DNA of 64,000 nucleotides, from contig CM067298.1 in the NCBI GenBank assembly GCA_034231615.1, positions 55,952,883-56,016,882 on the forward strand, given 5' to 3'. This document shows positions 61,040-64,000 of this stretch, one piece after another. The stretch is from Meghimatium bilineatum (lineage: Eukaryota; Mollusca; Gastropoda; Stylommatophora; Philomycidae). The notes beneath the pieces were generated by a model that was given only the letters and a program-made list of their open reading frames with translations, ran no database searches and had not been told where the DNA came from. Within the stretch, counting starts at the first letter, position 1. Each line of letters starts with the position of its first letter. The position numbers were made by a program, and so were the translations under genes.

Positions 61040-62420
61040 GGTTGCATGGGCTCGTTTATTGAAAGAAAATAAGACATTACATATCTTTGGATAACCTTTG
61101 ATAGAAGTCTCTCATTCAACAAACATCACAAATATGATTCAAGGAGCTAAAAGAGGGATCAGTGTTATCAAGGTTATGGCGTCTTTCGACATGCAAAATG
61201 GGTACTGTTTCTGCTTGTACCAGTGATCGTGCTATCTGTCATAGGTTATGATTCAGCCCACTAATACTGTCTCAGACACAAGTCGATAGACTGGAAAGAG
61301 TTCAAAATGAGGCAATTAGATCGGTACTGAGGTGTACTAGGGATATAGCCATCTCTACAATAATATTTCTGCTTCATATCCCCCATATTAGAGTGCGACA
61401 GTAAGGTCGAACACACAGGTTAGGTCGAACGTTAAAATAACAGAATACAACCACCACCCATCACACCAACGTCTAGATGAGTCAAATGGAAAACGAATCA
61501 TGCGTGGCAGATCATGGATGGCAGAGGCTGAAGACATACTGCCAAACGTATGCGAATTTGAAGAAATAGGAAAGGGCAGTGAATGGATGGAGGTAGCCAT
61601 TGAGAAGAAACCTCTGATTAAAGTAATAATATTTCGCCAAGAGAAAAAGCGAGAAATAAGAATATTCGACAAATAACAGACACCACCCAATCTTGGAATA
61701 TATTGAGAGACAAAAGATCAAATGGTTTGTCCACATCAGCAGACTACTATCAGACATCATACCACATCAAGCTACGATACACAGATACAGTGAAGGCAGA
61801 CCTAGAACCGACCACGAAAATTATAGACCACCGAAATAATAGAGGCGACAAATTTCAGAATATACTCAGCGTACAAGAGGGTCGTCTCCAGAAAACTACT
61901 CTACCACAGACGCTGAAAGGCAACAAAGAGTTTAACGAATAAATAGATAAATACATAGATAGATAAAGCGTGTCGAAAAGAAAATGGACGGATCCAGAGA
62001 CCAGGTTGCAGTGCATGAACTTGCCCAGCTACACTCGAAACCACAAACCATAATTATAAACACAGATGGCCCATTTAACAAAAATAGAAATAAAAGCGGT
62101 TGGAGTTTTGTTGCCTACAGAAACTGCGTGAAATTGGTTGAGTAATCTTCAGCATATTGTTACATCGAGCATGAGGATGGGGATAGGATGAGGGGGTTAC
62201 AGAACACCTAATTAGTTCATAACTGATACATCAACACATTCGGTAATACAGACGCTTAAAGCATGCTGCGCAAGATTAGAAAAGAACAAGCTGAGAAAGG
62301 AATGGTGGGACTTATTCAATAACTCAATTGTTCAGAGCATTACATAGATATACTGCGCTGGTTATTTTGATCAGAGGCGAAGAGATAACGCAGAATTGAC
62401 CAAGGCAATAATAAATTAAT
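61040..62420 (+). pseudogene. RT/RNase H LINE, 3' segment in sense orientation
   Basis: The plus strand begins with ITFDRSLSFNKH (about 61088), directly following in protein order the end of the inverted segment. It continues QVDRLERVQNEAIRSVLRCT and RDIAIST (about 61280-61350), a linker to about 61990, and the RNase H start PQTIIINTDGPFNKNRNKSG, then WSFVAYRNCVKLVE (about 62045-62140). It ends CARLEKNKLRKEWWDLFNNS, then IYCAGYFDQRRRDNAELTKA (about 62265-62410). Many stops. Confidence 0.75.
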
Positions 62421-62816
62421 TTCAAGATGAAGAAGATGTTAATGGTGCTGAGAACGTACACATACAGAGAAAATCAGAAATGGGAGTATCTAGATCAAAG
62501 GGAAAGATCAGTAAGTTTAGGGAGACCTCGAAAATCACGCAATAAATACTTGACAGGGACTCTGAGAATTCATACACTATGATTGCTGCTGGAATGGAGG
62601 GCGGAACATTTATAAGGAGTAGCCGACGTGCAGAGAAGTTAGTTTCTAATCCATACTCAATAATCAAATATTGTTGCATTTCAATCGACGCAACAATATT
62701 TGATGTTAAGATCTCTGTTTTAACAGGTTCACTATTCTTTATCCTTAATTATTTTTTTATGAAAGGATATTAACTTTGACTTTAATCAAGACAATATCCA
62801 GTAGAATACATTTATT

Positions 62817-63115
62817 TGAAGTTAAGTTCAATAGAAAGATCCTACGAATATTACTGACAGAAAGGAAGAAGCACATTGCAATTTTGAAATTACTGAAACA
62901 AATGAAGAGTTACTTCTAAACACCAGCATAAGAAGGAAACTACAGTATATTGGACACTTAAAGCGACACGATAGTATAGAAAGGCTGATTCTAGAGGACA
63001 GAGTTCTAGAAAAGAGAAGAAGAGGAAGAACAAGAAGACGATTGACCAGCAACAGCGAAGAATGTATGAACATGCCTCTGACCTCTGACCAATGCAGGCC
63101 TGCTTGCCCGGTACA
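62817..63115 (+). pseudogene. non-LTR RT C-terminal remnant
   Basis: The plus strand reads NRKILRILLTERKKHIAILK, then after a frame change NTSIRRKLQYIGHLKRHDSI, ERLILEDRVLEKRRRGRTRR and EECMNMPLTSDQ. Same domain as 34500-34925 but in the opposite orientation. Confidence 0.75.
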
Positions 63116-63179
63116 GTGAGTTGTTCAGAGTATCCACAACAAAGACAACGTTCTGAAAAGATTATGTCACTTATATATG

Positions 63180-63520
63180 CTCTTGCTGCTGGTCAATATG
63201 GATTCATCCTCATTAAGTAGCCGAACCTTTTCAGTATCTATTTTGCAATATATTGGACCACCGGCGTTCTTCCAACAGTTCCTGTTATGTTAGCTGCTTT
63301 TCTTTGACGTCTCATTTTAATATGTAGTAAACTGTTCTCTCTTTTTCTTTAACTAGTGTCCATGTCTGACATTGATAACAGAATGTTGGTATGATGATTG
63401 ATTTCATGATTGCCTTTTTGGCGACCATCTGGATATATATGTTTTTGTGATAGATTAATGTCAGATGTGAACAAGTTTTAACGATTTAAGATTAGTCAAA
63501 ATCAGAAATAGAATTGTACT
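63180..63520 (-). pseudogene. LINE fragment
   Basis: The minus strand reads MRRQRKAANITGTVGRTPVV, then KRFGYLMRMNPYW, with upstream SMSDMDTS-like sequence. The 3' part matches 2954-3010. Placed in the same broad LINE group, family uncertain. Confidence 0.45.
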
Positions 63521-64000
63521 ACAGTCATATTTTTGCCACTATATGTGGGCGGTATTTGCTAACATCTACCAACGACTACACAAAAATCCCAGAGACTTTA
63601 CGACATTCCTTTCAAACCCTCAGTTACAATCTTAGTCAGGTTTGGCCTCTTTTGTTACGGTCGCTTCTGTCTTTCTCGCCTGATTAGCACCAGGCGACAC
63701 CAATTAGCTCGCGAGTGCGCTTGATTACACGCGTTCAGAGATGTGCTCATTCCGCCGAGCCCCTACAAAGGATTTCTCCTACTCATTCGATTGCATTTTT
63801 GTTATAACTAGGTCTTCCTTCGCAACACTTGTTCTTTTTTCTTGAGATCTAGTTTTTGTTTGGTGTTACTGAAACTGTGTCTAATATATATATATATATA
63901 TACGCACACAAATACAGGAAAATCCGAACTCACATTACAAAATTCTTTAAAATATGGACAAATATATATATATATAATGTTCAATAAAAGAAACGCAACT
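63521..64000. other. non-coding right edge
   Basis: No gene. Short (TA)n runs at 63883-63902 and 63963-63976. Confidence 0.5.

Overview
This is a 64-kb piece of an animal nuclear genome. It is A+T-rich, loaded with microsatellites and interspersed repeats, and carries two 100-base assembly gaps (5568-5667 and 51542-51641). Nothing is arranged as operons and there is no prokaryotic signature. The one clear host gene is a split immunoglobulin domain of the lachesin/zig-8/Dpr type, which points to a protostome invertebrate. Mollusc or another lophotrochozoan is my guess from the style of the domain; the species cannot be fixed from the sequence alone.

Host and host-like coding content is small. 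On the minus strand, exons at 56233-56351 and 54118-54322 join in frame to give one Ig domain. Upstream on the same strand, 57792-59474 is an intact intronless 560-codon gene. Its cysteine-rich N-terminus and spaced Asp/Asp/Glu motifs suggest an uncharacterised transposase-like or transposase-derived family. A decayed paralogue lies at 37110-37480 on the plus strand. At 18469-19008 and 19585-19797 (minus) are coding-like stretches that I cannot assign to any family.

The rest is mostly mobile DNA. Non-LTR retrotransposon fragments of at least three kinds are scattered on both strands: RT plus RNase H elements at 7262-7725, 44815-46730 and 60480-62420; an RTE-like type at 38345-38998 and 49800-50525; and several RT C-terminal remnants. 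A hAT element with BED finger and dimerisation remnants lies at 4193-5567, and short hAT-derived MITE-like copies at 29268-29547 and 33787-34081. The commonest repeat is a roughly 280-bp SINE ('A', 11 copies) ending in (GAA)n. Its 3' half is shared with a shorter 164-bp SINE ('B', 8 copies). tRNA-headed SINEs ('E', 'F', 'K') are also present. Several copies keep readable target-site duplications.

Layout: 1-8.5 kb, LINE and hAT debris; 8.9-10.3 kb, a 1.4-kb GTGA/GTCA/GTTA array abutting a LINE 3' end; 10.4-18 kb, SINEs in plain A+T-rich DNA; 18.4-19.8 kb, orphan coding-like sequence; 20-35 kb, LINE fragments, five minisatellites and SINEs; 36-42 kb, the decayed 560-codon paralogue, an RTE copy and a TIR-bounded element; 44.8-46.7 kb, a LINE with a nested SINE; 49-53 kb, LINE, SINE and microsatellites; 54-59.5 kb, the Ig exons and the intact 560-codon gene; 60.4-63.5 kb, a LINE with an inverted 5' segment and further LINE ends. 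SINE names A, B, E, F, K and repeat names C, D, G, L are labels of my own.
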